Part shown: one piece after another, positions 32,704-37,100 of the stretch | Layout: each line of letters opens with the position of its first letter | Numbering within the stretch: the first letter of the stretch is position 1 | From: Chrysomallon squamiferum | Lineage: Eukaryota > Mollusca > Gastropoda > Neomphalida > Peltospiridae | Direction of reading: 5' to 3' | Assembly: GCA_012295275.1 (NCBI GenBank) | Contig: CM022673.1 | Location: 10,353,288-10,413,287, forward strand | Length of the DNA: 60,000 nt | Position numbers and translations under genes: made by a program | The notes under the pieces: generated by a model | The model's input: only the letters and a program-made list of their open reading frames with translations | What the model was told of the DNA's origin: nothing | The model's database searches: none

Positions 32704-34158
32704 GTGTGTGTGTGTCTGTGTGTGTGTGTGTGTGTAAATGTGTTATATGTGTGTGTGTGTAAATGTGTTGTGTGTGTAATGTGTTATATGTGTGTGTAAG
32801 AATGTATTCATTTTAGATACATCTACAGAAGATTTACTTTTTTAAATTCTAAGTATTTTATTATTGTTAATATTATTATTATTATCATTTTCATAATCAT
32901 TGTCATTATTATTGTTGCTGTTGTCAACATCTTCATTATTATTTATCATCATTATCACATTATTTGTCATTATTATCATTATTATCACAATCACTATCAT
33001 TATCACTTATTATCATTATTATAACTATTATTAATAGTAATACTATTATTATTATCATTATTGTAACTGTTATTAGTAATAATACTGTTATTATTATCAT
33101 TATTGTAACTGTTATTAGTAATAATACTATTATTATTATTATTATTGCTATTATTATTATCATTATTATAAGTGCTATTAGTAATAATACTTTTATTACT
33201 ATTAACAGGTTACCACAGAGATCACAGCAGACAGACCAGACTCTGGATCAAGACCTATAGAGATATGGATCATTGCTGTGTCTGTATCTGGAGGTCTTCT
33301 CGTTCTTCTCTTAATTGTCATTCTACTTTGGTGGGTAAGTATCCATTTTATTTCTCTGTGTCAGTTTTAGGTCATTGTCAATTTTACATCACTGTCATTC
33401 TAGTGTGGTGAGTATTTGTCAGTTTTACATCACTGTCATTCTACTGTGGTGAGTATTTGTCAGTTTTACATCACTGTCATTCTACTGTGGTGAGTATTTG
33501 TCAGTTTTATTTCAGTGTCATTCTACTATGGTATTTGTCAGTTTTACATCACTGTCATTCTAGTGTGGTGAGTATTTGTCAGTTTTACATCACTGTCATT
33601 CTACTGTGGTATTTGTCAGTTTTATATCATTGTCATTCTAATTTCCATTGTGCTGAGTTTGTGTCAGTTTTATGTCACTGTCAATAAATAAATAACATTT
33701 CCATTCCTGAGTTTAAAAAAAAAAAATCAGTTATATATTTTCTTGTTTTACCCATTCCAACCAGTACCTTGTTTATCTTATCTTCCAGTTCATGGACTTT
33801 TCTTTTCTGGTATATGTAGCATCCCTCAGAAAGCATACCATGGCCTTTGTTACAGTTAATTCATCCATGAAAACTGATGGATCCCATTATCTCCCATATC
33901 TTTAACAGATACTAGTCACGTAAGCTGTGCCCCACTCCTGTAGATGAGTAATTTGTTGTTTAATCCTAACCAACAGTTTAACAAGAAGATCCTCTGATGT
34001 GTCTTCGAGCAAAGTCATTAATTAATTTGTAAATAATTTCACTTCTTTTTTTTTTTCAGTGCGGATTCTTCAAACGGTGGCAACCAGAAGATCATGAGTA
34101 CATGCTTGCAAATGGCGGAACATCCAAAATGGACGTCGACAACAAGATGTGGGAGTGA
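5434..34158 (+). CDS. Integrin alpha subunit, alphaV/alpha5/alpha8 (PS2) type, 5'-partial, 26 exons
   Basis: Cell-surface receptor subunit that pairs with an integrin beta chain to bind extracellular matrix and signal across the membrane. Twenty-six exons join in consistent phase to about 859 residues, with GT-AG at every intron. Visible in order: the end of propeller blade 3 (GSWYWQG), blades 4-7 with four Ca-binding motifs (DFDGDRVDD, DLNGDQLDD, DINKDGFND, DQDGNTYPD), thigh, genu (CGRDNICIPD), calf-1, calf-2 with HVYELRNYG, a furin-type site RLKR-SA, a transmembrane helix, and the tail CGFFKRWQPEDHEYM. No I domain interrupts the propeller. Family members are about 1,000-1,050 residues, so roughly 200 residues (signal peptide, blades 1-2) are missing and should lie upstream. 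The motifs YELRN.G, DKLTPI and TGEQ/SGEQ followed by YFG favour the alphaV/5/8 group over alpha3/6/7. The exact orthologue cannot be assigned by eye. A second polybasic site in the thigh domain is unusual for this group. Confidence 0.95.
5496..8900. other. Integrin intron 1, AT-rich, microsatellite-dense
   Basis: No coding signal. Contains an imperfect ~70-bp tandem pair at about 5680-5815, ATT arrays at 6592-6624, 7530-7600 and 7885-7922, poly-T at 6832-6853, a TA run at 7410-7437, and TTTA runs at 7040-7110. Confidence 0.7.
8915..9135. repeat. ~50-bp tandem array just before integrin exon 2
   Basis: Five units of the form gtgttgtttagaatatatta then tcat-cattt(c/t)a-tttag-tgatg. Each contains a ttttag/actttag AG that resembles a 3' splice site. 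The last unit ends within 20 bp of the true acceptor at 9147. Confidence 0.85.
9148..9196 (+). CDS. Integrin alpha exon 2: blade 3 FG-GAP core
   Basis: Follows atatatttcag and reads DGRNVMIAAIGSWYWQ plus the first base of a Gly codon, then gtgaga. The GSWYWQG motif corresponds to GSFYWQG of vertebrate alphaV. The phase matches the flanking exons. Confidence 0.93.
9310..9600. repeat. CA, CATA and CA microsatellites in intron 2
   Basis: (CA)n at 9310-9346, (CATA)n near 9375-9420 and (CA)n at 9565-9597. Nothing else is seen in 9197-9799 apart from scattered TA/TAC runs. Confidence 0.9.
9800..9883 (+). CDS. Integrin alpha exon 3: blade 3-4 loop
   Basis: Follows tacttacag. Reads QLYNYRISDGSYIA, then an acidic loop EEGEPSEDD ending TYMG, then gtaaga. 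The DD-Y-GYS junction into the next exon is conserved in RGD-binding alpha chains. This loop lies near the ligand-binding face of the propeller, so its acidic content may matter for specificity (inference). Confidence 0.94.
9884..12594. other. Integrin intron 3
   Basis: No exon. A less repetitive block at 10850-11000 of unknown nature, a poly-pyrimidine run and (CT)n at 11371-11404, and a degenerate CATT/CAGT-type region at 12030-12410 with (CATC)n near 12350-12375. Confidence 0.6.
12595..12639 (+). CDS. Integrin alpha exon 4: blade 4 calcium motif
   Basis: A 45-nt exon after gtttgtccag. Reads YSSAVGDFDGDRVD and ends in the first base of the next Asp, then gtaagt. With the next exon it forms the Ca-binding loop DFDGDRVDD typical of FG-GAP repeats. 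Confidence 0.94.
12750..12905. repeat. GT-rich microsatellite in intron 4
   Basis: Interrupted (GT)n with atgtgt and agtgtg variants, followed at 12946-12967 by poly-T. Confidence 0.85.
13165..13225. repeat. TTCC microsatellite
   Basis: (TTCC)n centred on 13183-13206, inside a pyrimidine-rich stretch. Confidence 0.85.
13270..13620. other. GC-richer non-repetitive block in intron 4
   Basis: Base composition is closer to that of the exons than to the introns. It contains a perfect 23-bp tandem duplication (atgtatgactatcaactat plus tct/c) at about 13358-13403. No frame gives a recognisable protein, and no exon is needed here because exons 4 and 5 join in phase. Confidence 0.5.
13655..13730. 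repeat. GT microsatellite
   Basis: (GT)n of roughly 70 bp with a single ttggat interruption. Confidence 0.95.
14219..14300. mobile_element. Candidate short piggyBac-type MITE
   Basis: An ~80-bp segment begins TTAACCCC and ends GGGTTAA: TTAA on both sides with CCC...GGG termini, the signature of piggyBac-class insertions. The inverted repeat is only about 8-10 bp (gttaaccc / gggttaac), so this could be chance. It ends 85 bp before integrin exon 5. Confidence 0.35.
14386..14429 (+). CDS. Integrin alpha exon 5: blade 4, second half
   Basis: A 44-nt exon after a T-rich tract ending ttcag. Reads (D)YVVGIPKGNLHSGK, then gtaagg. VxGIPKG matches the V.GIPRG strand of alpha8/alphaV. Exons 4 and 5 are among the shortest in the gene. 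Confidence 0.93.
14670..14830 (+). mobile_element. Degenerate tRNA-derived SINE copy (molluscan type)
   Basis: Landmarks in order: cctaggatcaattccct (B-box-like), tatttcccaatctaacca, then aaaggccaaggcatgtgt and tgtcctgtct. This is the order of the same SINE family as at 2385, recalled from molluscan genomes. No perfect target-site duplication is visible. Confidence 0.55.
15060..15640. repeat. ~155-165-bp tandem repeat, four diverged units, intron 5
   Basis: Each unit has a core ttactaataataaagtatgg followed by caataacataacaag, ctgcag and a ctca.tgtgg-like end (starts near 15075, 15228, 15386 and 15549). Single related cores occur near 20685 and 26950. The core resembles the 3' part of the SINE family (cttgctgctaat...), so the array may be SINE-derived (inference). 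Confidence 0.75.
15676..15725. repeat. GAT microsatellite
   Basis: (GAT)n of about 16 units, followed by AATT runs. Confidence 0.95.
16130..16560. repeat. Two copies of an AGGGAAATAA-containing element
   Basis: gcattagctaaagggaaata at about 16171 and gagttagctcaagggaaata at about 16520 are both followed by at(t/c)ttgtt. Related strings occur at about 29840 and 30455. Short gggaaataactc-like motifs are common in molluscan repeats (recalled). A (TA)n run sits at 16141-16162. Confidence 0.5.
16800..17890. other. Integrin intron 5, 3' part
   Basis: Ordinary AT-rich sequence without strong repeats and without a coding signal. Confidence 0.5.
17901..17954 (+). CDS. Integrin alpha exon 6: blade 4-5 link
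   Basis: An in-phase 54-nt exon after cttttttcag. Reads IAIFNQNMSNLMNISGEQ, then gtaatt. It carries potential N-glycosylation sites NMS and NIS. The pattern I-F-N-MS-L-N-(T/S)GEQ is the same as in alphaV/alpha8. Confidence 0.94.
18000..20400. other. Integrin intron 6, 5' part
   Basis: Contains a repeated segment (agtaaatatataataaattt) at about 18010 and 18087, poly-T of about 40 at 18661-18701, (GT)n at 19014-19036, poly-A at 19270-19290, poly-T runs over 19520-19654 and a CA-rich stretch at 19695-19805. A less repetitive block at 20000-20350 shows no recognisable coding. Confidence 0.6.
20415..20605. repeat. AAACAGGAAA tandem repeat, intron 6
   Basis: At least six irregularly spaced (about 30-50 bp) copies of a(g/a)aaacaggaaa, several preceded by (c/t)tgcc/acctg. 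Each contains an acag|ga string. Confidence 0.8.
21096..21248 (+). CDS. Integrin alpha exon 7: blade 5 with calcium motif
   Basis: A 51-codon exon after cattcag. Contains VGSYFGYSLAVTDLNGD, then QLDDIIVGAPLYSD and the strand GRVYIYYQTSQ before gtaact. This is a complete FG-GAP repeat. The intron just after its donor holds several near-copies of the exon end plus donor (see repeat entry and findings). Confidence 0.97.
21249..21485 (+). repeat. Donor-derived tandem copies after integrin exon 7
   Basis: The exon 7 end plus donor (gacttcacag|gtaacttcat) recurs at about 21335 (cttcatgg|gtaact), 21388 (cttcaca|agtaaa), 21430 (cttcacag|gtgact) and 21460 (cttcacag|gtaact), with atgtactggact and attaacataaata spacers. 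The last two keep a consensus donor. Confidence 0.9.
21765..21873 (+). CDS. Integrin alpha exon 8: blade 6 first half
   Basis: After ttttcccag. Reads HTFKSQRKDILDGQGSKS, then RFGHSLTGLGDINKDGFN and the first base of Asp, then gtcagt. DINKDGFND is the blade 6 Ca loop. RFG is the FG of FG-GAP. Confidence 0.96.
22184..22281 (+). CDS. Integrin alpha exon 9: blade 6 second half
   Basis: After tgtctcag. Reads LGVGAPYAGEDGRGAVYIYH, then GTRKGIITQVSQ, followed by gtttgt (a weaker donor). The GAPYAGED-GxVYIY signature is classical for integrin alpha. Confidence 0.97.
22300..22410. repeat. ATT microsatellite
   Basis: (ATT)n of about 24 units starting some 30 bp after the weak exon 9 donor. Confidence 0.95.
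22679..22769 (+). CDS. Integrin alpha exon 10: blade 7 first half
   Basis: After ctgttttttag. Reads IIFAKDLDSQLSTFGFSLSG, then GQDQDGNTYP and the first base of Asp, then gtgtgt. DQDGNTYPD is the blade 7 Ca loop. Confidence 0.95.
23161..23311 (+). CDS. Integrin alpha exon 11: end of propeller, start of thigh
   Basis: After ctctcaatag. Reads LLVGAYASDKAVFLKTRPVV (last propeller strand and the conserved RPVV link), then the first thigh strand RVTASLKIDPDMINLDTKSC and TLIDDTRITC. The last Cys codon is split over the intron (TG|T). Confidence 0.96.
23640..23945. repeat. Pyrimidine-rich TTTC, TCTG and TTTA microsatellites
   Basis: Runs of tttctttc, then (TGTC)n near 23872-23900 and (TTTA)n at 23917-23945. 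The last provides the pyrimidine tract of the exon 12 acceptor. Confidence 0.8.
23951..24006 (+). CDS. Integrin alpha exon 12: thigh domain
   Basis: A 56-nt exon after tttatttcag. Reads FTVYTCLEYSGIGVPEEL plus one base, then gtaagt. The Cys pairs with the conserved thigh cysteines of the family (CF.V..C). The exon is preceded by a TCTG/TTTA microsatellite. Confidence 0.92.
24590..25098 (+). repeat. Acceptor-derived tandem array before integrin exon 13
   Basis: Units of roughly 35-100 bp of the form ttctgttacag|tttttgttgt followed by gttgtaaattaat. AG positions of preserved copies are near 24639, 24735, 24839, 24909, 24947, 24985 and 25063; the real site is 25098. Further copies near 24873 and 25020 have lost the acag. 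Most copies repeat the exon's first bases as well as its 3' splice site. Confidence 0.92.
25099..25259 (+). CDS. Integrin alpha exon 13: thigh domain
   Basis: After ttctgttacag. Reads FVVSWELDVLQRNRTREEQR, then AYFLPNEDDITMSKTIKLPR, then KATWCTSSYAYVR, followed by gtaaat. R-A-FL followed by a Cys and Y-R is the thigh pattern of alphaV/alpha8. The acceptor and the first ten exon bases recur many times in the upstream intron. Confidence 0.95.
25440..25726 (+). repeat. Acceptor-derived tandem copies before integrin exon 14
   Basis: Two earlier copies of the exon 14 border: at 25485-25520 (AG lost) and at 25611-25650 (tgttttag|aatgatatacaagacag). The shared spacer attacatatctaatttaatg occurs at 25578 and 25677. 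TG/TA microsatellites lie between them. Confidence 0.9.
25727..25873 (+). CDS. Integrin alpha exon 14: thigh domain with polybasic furin-type site
   Basis: After tttttttaag. Starts NDIQDKLTPIAVDFKFKL (DKLTPI is diagnostic), then KSEEKKRKRKRRSRSLRPIL and DQYIPTNVRTE, then gtctgt. The basic run gives RKRR-S, a strong furin consensus directly before the conserved PIL-Q strand. alphaV has no basic run here. alpha4 is cleaved at this position (established family knowledge). Two diverged copies of the acceptor region lie just upstream. Confidence 0.96.
25975..26135 (+). mobile_element. Candidate SINE 5' (tRNA-like) part
   Basis: agcagaatggttaaatattg (A-box-like) is followed about 25 bp later by ggtcctaggatcaaatt (B-box-like), the same ctaggatcaa string as in the copy at 14670, then ttctgtctaacac. 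Diverged; no clear 3' tail. Confidence 0.4.
26515..27520. repeat. Irregular repeat flanking integrin exon 15
   Basis: The core ctgt.attgtaaattcctccctgtca-aaagagcac recurs at about 26528, 26628, 27175, 27278, 27378 and 27445, followed by a ttatcca.aag-like segment. The exon at 26709-26776 lies between copies. The family is not recognised. Confidence 0.8.
26709..26776 (+). CDS. Integrin alpha exon 15: genu
   Basis: After ttttattttcag. Reads AQILKHCGRDNICIPDLVL, then NSF plus AG of a split Arg codon, then gtaaaa. AHIL-DCGEDN-C-P is the knee (genu) motif that ends the thigh and begins calf-1. The exon lies within a repeat family found on both sides of it. Confidence 0.95.
27547..27694 (+). CDS. 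Integrin alpha exon 16: calf-1
   Basis: After cttattcgcag. Reads ISAAHIIGDRTELEILIMVE, then NRGEDAYNTQLWINLPPGVS, then YKNADAIQA, followed by gtaagt. N-GE-AY-(A/T)-L is conserved in the calf-1 strands of all alpha chains. Confidence 0.96.
27775..28010. repeat. ATT/GTT microsatellites
   Basis: Imperfect (ATT)n at 27775-27870 and (ATT)n at 27948-28004, within the intron before exon 17. Confidence 0.9.
28124..28400 (+). repeat. Dispersed duplication, copy 1, ends at exon 17 acceptor
   Basis: About 275 bp from aaatttactaaaatatt to the true acceptor. Copy 2 lies at 29324-29592. Shared landmarks in order: tttgttataaaa(t/c)ggaagg, taaagcaaaatac, gcaaacaaaatacaatgcac, aaaaacattaaatgca, acatctttc, tttacatttgttcca and tgatattttttg. 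Confidence 0.92.
28401..28493 (+). CDS. Integrin alpha exon 17: calf-1
   Basis: After gtattttatcag. Reads IQEAPVSCRAFFTEEAMVLC, then DLGNPLPRNAK, then gttagt. The CDLGNP motif is identical to that of alphaV and alpha8. The 270 bp before this exon are duplicated about 1.2 kb downstream. Confidence 0.97.
28500..28770. repeat. ATT/GTT-rich intron with TTAG runs
   Basis: Short intron 17 is almost entirely (ATT)n, (GTT)n, (TTAG)n at 28570-28605 and poly-T before the exon 18 acceptor. Confidence 0.8.
28771..28850 (+). CDS. Integrin alpha exon 18: calf-1
   Basis: After a poly-T tract and attttaacag. Reads TNFTLRVAPKDVNGTKDDLE, then FALHVN and a split Ser, then gtgaac. NFT and NGT are potential N-glycosylation sites. 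Confidence 0.93.
29207..29296 (+). CDS. Integrin alpha exon 19: calf-1 to calf-2
   Basis: After ttgtttcag. Reads SSNPEQLEKTINNFAAVTIP, then VTATAKININ and a split Gly, then gtaaga. (S)SN at the start matches the QIQSSN strand of alphaV. Confidence 0.94.
29324..29592 (+). repeat. Dispersed duplication, copy 2, intron 19
   Basis: Partner of 28124-28400. It ends in attttctgatattacag, so it retains an AG with a pyrimidine-rich lead at about 29592 but is not followed by coding sequence. Confidence 0.9.
29907..29994 (+). CDS. Integrin alpha exon 20: calf-2 start
   Basis: After aatttattag. Reads KTEPEQININTTKAKAEGLL, then KREIEHVYE, then gtaagt. HVYE with LRNYG of the next exon is the family's HIYELRNNG motif. 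Confidence 0.94.
30008..30080. repeat. ATT microsatellite
   Basis: (ATT)n of about 24 units starting 14 bp after the exon 20 donor. Confidence 0.95.
30241..30405 (+). CDS. Integrin alpha exon 21: calf-2
   Basis: A 55-codon exon after tttttgcag. Reads LRNYGKSSTKVTALEIYWPS, then HDSDFNLIFPIIGQPIISEG, then VGTCKTVFVTPSNNS, followed by gtgagt. The WPS strand equals the L-WP strand of vertebrate chains. NNS at the end is a candidate glycosylation site depending on the next residue. Confidence 0.95.
30720..30986 (+). repeat. Duplicated acceptor region before integrin exon 22
   Basis: tcattctttca...ttctctcaatctacag at 30753-30789 parallels ttattctttca...ttctctcgatctacag at 30938-30986 (the real acceptor). 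Between them are gattaaaatagatta-type repeats. Confidence 0.85.
30987..31085 (+). CDS. Integrin alpha exon 22: calf-2 with furin site
   Basis: After cgatctacag. Reads GFQYGPYSGNDIDVILQNQR, then LKRSADRTVEHRV, then gtacgt. R-L-K-R followed by SA is a furin consensus at the position where most alpha chains without an I domain are cleaved into heavy and light chains (KR-D in alphaV). A copy of the acceptor region lies 197 bp upstream. Confidence 0.94.
31099..31265. repeat. ~80-bp tandem pair after integrin exon 22
   Basis: Two near-identical units: aaatttatttataaaaaaac or aaatttctttataaaaaaaa, then ccacctgtcaggctttattt, ctgttttcaaac, and tcagtgatgtgtagatttct. The first begins only about 14 bp after the donor. 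Confidence 0.9.
31460..31680. repeat. TTA, TTAT and GTT microsatellite
   Basis: Long imperfect (ATT)n with CTATT and GTT interruptions, in intron 22. Confidence 0.95.
31821..31931 (+). CDS. Integrin alpha exon 23: calf-2
   Basis: After cctttgccag. Reads VCSDWCTVIQCRVGYMKAND, then NFLIKIRAELNVPIFLE, then gtaaac. The C-x3-C-x4-C pattern followed by VG is the conserved calf-2 cysteine cluster that links the heavy and light chains. Confidence 0.95.
32505..32615 (+). CDS. Integrin alpha exon 24: membrane-proximal calf-2
   Basis: After tttctttgaag. Reads KKIDQMHLTSQAYARVLSMP, then YKLKNIDPKAFDYDTQQ, then gttagt. It is collinear with the alphaV stretch that includes FPYKNLP. Eight bases after the donor a GT dinucleotide array of more than 120 nt begins. 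Confidence 0.94.
32624..32800. repeat. GT microsatellite beside the exon 24 donor
   Basis: (GT)n begins within 10 nt of the donor gttagt at 32616 and continues with few interruptions to about 32760, then as tgtgtaatgtgt units. Confidence 0.95.
32855..33200. repeat. ATT/ATC repeats and ~60-bp units before exon 25
   Basis: Imperfect (ATT)/(ATC) array containing about 60-bp units (cattattgtaactgttatta then gtaataatactgttattatt), the last ending in the exon 25 acceptor attaacag. Confidence 0.85.
33209..33334 (+). CDS. Integrin alpha exon 25: transmembrane helix
   Basis: After attaacag. Reads VTTEITADRPDSGSRPIEIW, then a hydrophobic helix IIAVSVSGGLLVLLLIVILL ending WW, then gtaagt. The small-residue VSGG stretch resembles the GxxxG-type packing motif of integrin helices. 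The intron downstream contains a 41-nt periodic array derived from this exon end and donor. Confidence 0.96.
33335..33690 (+). repeat. Donor-derived 41-bp tandem array after integrin exon 25
   Basis: The exon end tgtcattctact-tggtg and its donor recur as cactgtcattctactgtg|gtgagtattt with tgtcagttttacat spacers. Consensus gtgagt occurs at 33408, 33449, 33490 and 33568. Two further units have lost the donor (near 33531 and 33609). Confidence 0.93.
33740..34015 (-). mobile_element. Degenerate SINE copy, minus orientation, in integrin intron 25
   Basis: Read on the minus strand: tgtaacaaaggccatggtat, then ctgagggatgctacatata, then an aaaagaaaagtccatgaact segment. The order matches the recalled molluscan SINE (caaaggccgtggtatgtgct, gggatggtgcatataaaag). 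A tRNA-like head would lie near 33930-34000. Confidence 0.5.
34060..34158 (+). CDS. Integrin alpha exon 26: cytoplasmic tail and stop
   Basis: After a T-tract and ttttttcag. Reads CGFFKRWQPEDHEYMLANGG, then TSKMDVDNKMWE and TGA at 34156-34158. GFFKR is the near-invariant juxtamembrane motif that clasps the beta subunit. The remaining tail is short and acidic, with one Tyr. Confidence 0.97.
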   Translation, partial: CGFFKRWQPEDHEYMLANGGTSKMDVDNKMWE

Positions 34159-37100
34159 GAGGGTCAACTGTAAAGACACAGCCATGTTTCCAAGAACCAC
34201 CTCATTGTTACCATGACAACATTCAGCATTCATTTGAGAAGTTGAAAAAAAAAATGTGAAAAATGAAATGCCTAATTACAGCCATTAGAATGATTTTTTT
34301 TTTTTTTTTTTTATGTGTGATTAAGTCATTTGGTGTAAAAGACCAGTGTTTTATTTAATGTTTTAGAGATAATAATAATAATAAAAAACATTTTTTTTTT
34401 TTTTAAAAGGTTTCAAATTTTAACAAAAATAAAAAAAATTTTAATGTTAATTTGGCTGTTATTTCTTAAAATCTGATACAACATATTTTTTATTTAAAAA
34501 TGATTCACAGAGAAAAATGGTAAAACAAATATTTTCTGATGTAAAAAATGCTCTATGTTATAAAATATTTTATTAATTTGTTTATATAACAAAATAAGTT
34601 GAAGAATTATTCATTTTTATTGGTTGACTTGAAACCAAAATGGCTGACATTAGAAGGTAAAATGGTTTTATTACTAGACTGGTTTTTATTAAGTGATCCT
34701 CTTGTATGGAGATATAAACAGCATATCTAAGAAATAATGTATGTGAACCAGTTGATCTCCAAGTGACTTGTTTAAAATAGTTCTTGTGTGTTGTAAATTT
34801 AACAAGACTTAGAAAGAAAAAAGCCAGACTACTAAAAATGATTTTTCTATGCAATTGCTACCACTGTGCTTTCACATTTTGTGGTCTAGAATGTTCTTTG
34901 TGCCAAATTATTTTTTAATTTTTAATTTACTATTCAAGAACAGAACTGAAACTTTTAAGGTTAATATAGTTAATATTTTGGCAGATCTGAAAATTGAATT
35001 ATTCAGAGGGTTAAACTTTTAGGATAAATCATGTTATGGTTAAATTTAATTTAATATTTGTGTTAATTAATTGTTTTACAAAGTAATTTCAGTTTTTTCA
35101 GGGTTTTGTAAGACATAATTAAAACAATTTAAATTTGAATATTTAGATTTAGTTAGAAGTTTTATCATGATTGATTTAACAGTTAAAAGCAAAAAATCAG
35201 CAGTTAATTAGTTTTTGTTGTGTTTTAAATTATTTATTTCATATTATTTTAAACTTTGAGCATCATAATTCGTCAGCATGGTTATAATTATTGTTAAAAA
35301 CAACACTTAGGAAAAGTCAATATTAAATTTTTGCCTTGTTGTTTTCATTACAGATGTTGTGTATTAAATATGAAGAATAACTGCAGATAAAACTGGTTTA
35401 TTTTGTCATATATGTCATATGTATATCATATCATTTATATACATCATATCATTTCACTAACATTTACTGGCCTGTAGTCTGTGTGTTGTTTAGCTAAGGT
35501 AAAATTAAATAATTTTTGTGTTAGTCTTAATAACAAACCAAGATGGTTCCAGTAATTTTTAAAAGGGGCAGATAGTCTCAACTTTTGGGGGTTTATATTC
35601 ATTATTAATAAAGCGTAACAATGTTATGCTTATTACTTTTGTGTAATAATTATATACATTTGTATTATTATACATTAAATGTTTTATACATTTGTAATAC
35701 GTCATAAATAATTTGTGTATATCACCACATTTGAGACATCTTTGAAAAAAATATACTTTTTATATATAAAATATTTGTTTTAATGCTACCATATTACAAA
35801 TCATAAAACTTAGGTTTTCTCTAAGTATTTTTAAAATGTACTTTTCATAAAATACTAAATTTAACATTGCCTTATTTTTACATTCTTTATTTGACTACTT
35901 GTGTTTTTGTATTCCTCTTCAAATTATATCTAAATTTATTTTATAATATTTAATAAAATGGCTTGCATATGTGTATAAAATTATATACATAGTTATCTAA
36001 TTTTGTATGTAACTAAAATATATTTGGTTAGACTGAAAGTTAGACTGTTGAAAATGATAGAAACAGAAATAAAAGGGCATTTTTCACCACACCATGCATA
36101 TAATACACAATAAGACATAAATATTGAGTACTGAATATTACCAAATCGCACCTGTACCAATTACCAATTGAAAATAAACACATGACCCTCTCACTTCTGT
36201 CATAAACTGAAATAGGATGTCCCAAACTGCAGTGATACATTAGTCAGTTCAGACTGTTTGAAATTATTTAATAAAAGCAAAGATCTTATAATTATATTTT
36301 TAATTTTTCTGGGATTTATTTGTAGAATTACTGTAAACAAAAAAATGACGATTTGAAATTGAAACTGGATGTTCCAAATTGAAATGGTACATTGATGAAG
36401 TTGGACCATTTGAAAATTATTTAGTAAATGCATAGATCTTTTTTCTCTTTCTTTCTTTGTTTTTTTTTTTTTTTTTTTACCCTGGGTTTTATTTGTAAAT
36501 TAAATCATTAATATTAACAAATTTACCTCACTTTTTAAAATTCATTTCTTTTTGTAAGATTTTTTTTTTTTTAACTTTTTTTCAAACCATAGTAATTTGT
36601 AGTTTTTGGAAATGATAAATAAGTATTAAAATAATTAAGTTTAATTAAAATGTCCAAGCATATTTTCAAGGGCATTACAATCAAAATCTCTGCCATTTTT
36701 GTGCTAAAAGTTAAAAATAAATGTGAGTATGGATCTTATAAAAAATGTTAACTTTTTATAAATAAACATAAACAGATAAAAAAAATCAATGTGTACATAA
36801 TAAACAAGGAAATAAATTAAACATTAAAAAAAAAAAAGAAAAAAAGTGCAATATAAATAAATATAAATATGGATGCTATTGTGAATAATCATTAGAGCAA
36901 TTTTTTTTCTTTTCTTTTTTTTTTTTTTTTAATCTTTTGTATTCAACAATGAAGAAAGAAAATCTTCAGCTAAATTGTTCAGAAACAGTTAAACTTTACA
37001 AAGATGATCAGTTGAGATCAGTTACATGCATTCATTTAGTTTATATATTTAATAAGAATATAGAAAATAAATGTTTTTAAAATTTGCATTCTTCCTTTTC

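Noticed and set aside
36040-36433. Two overlapping minus-strand frames with a repeated phrase (QFGTSYFSL / SIWNIQFQF)
   Set aside because: They come from a diverged ~130-bp tandem duplication in the 3' region, with no splice or start context.
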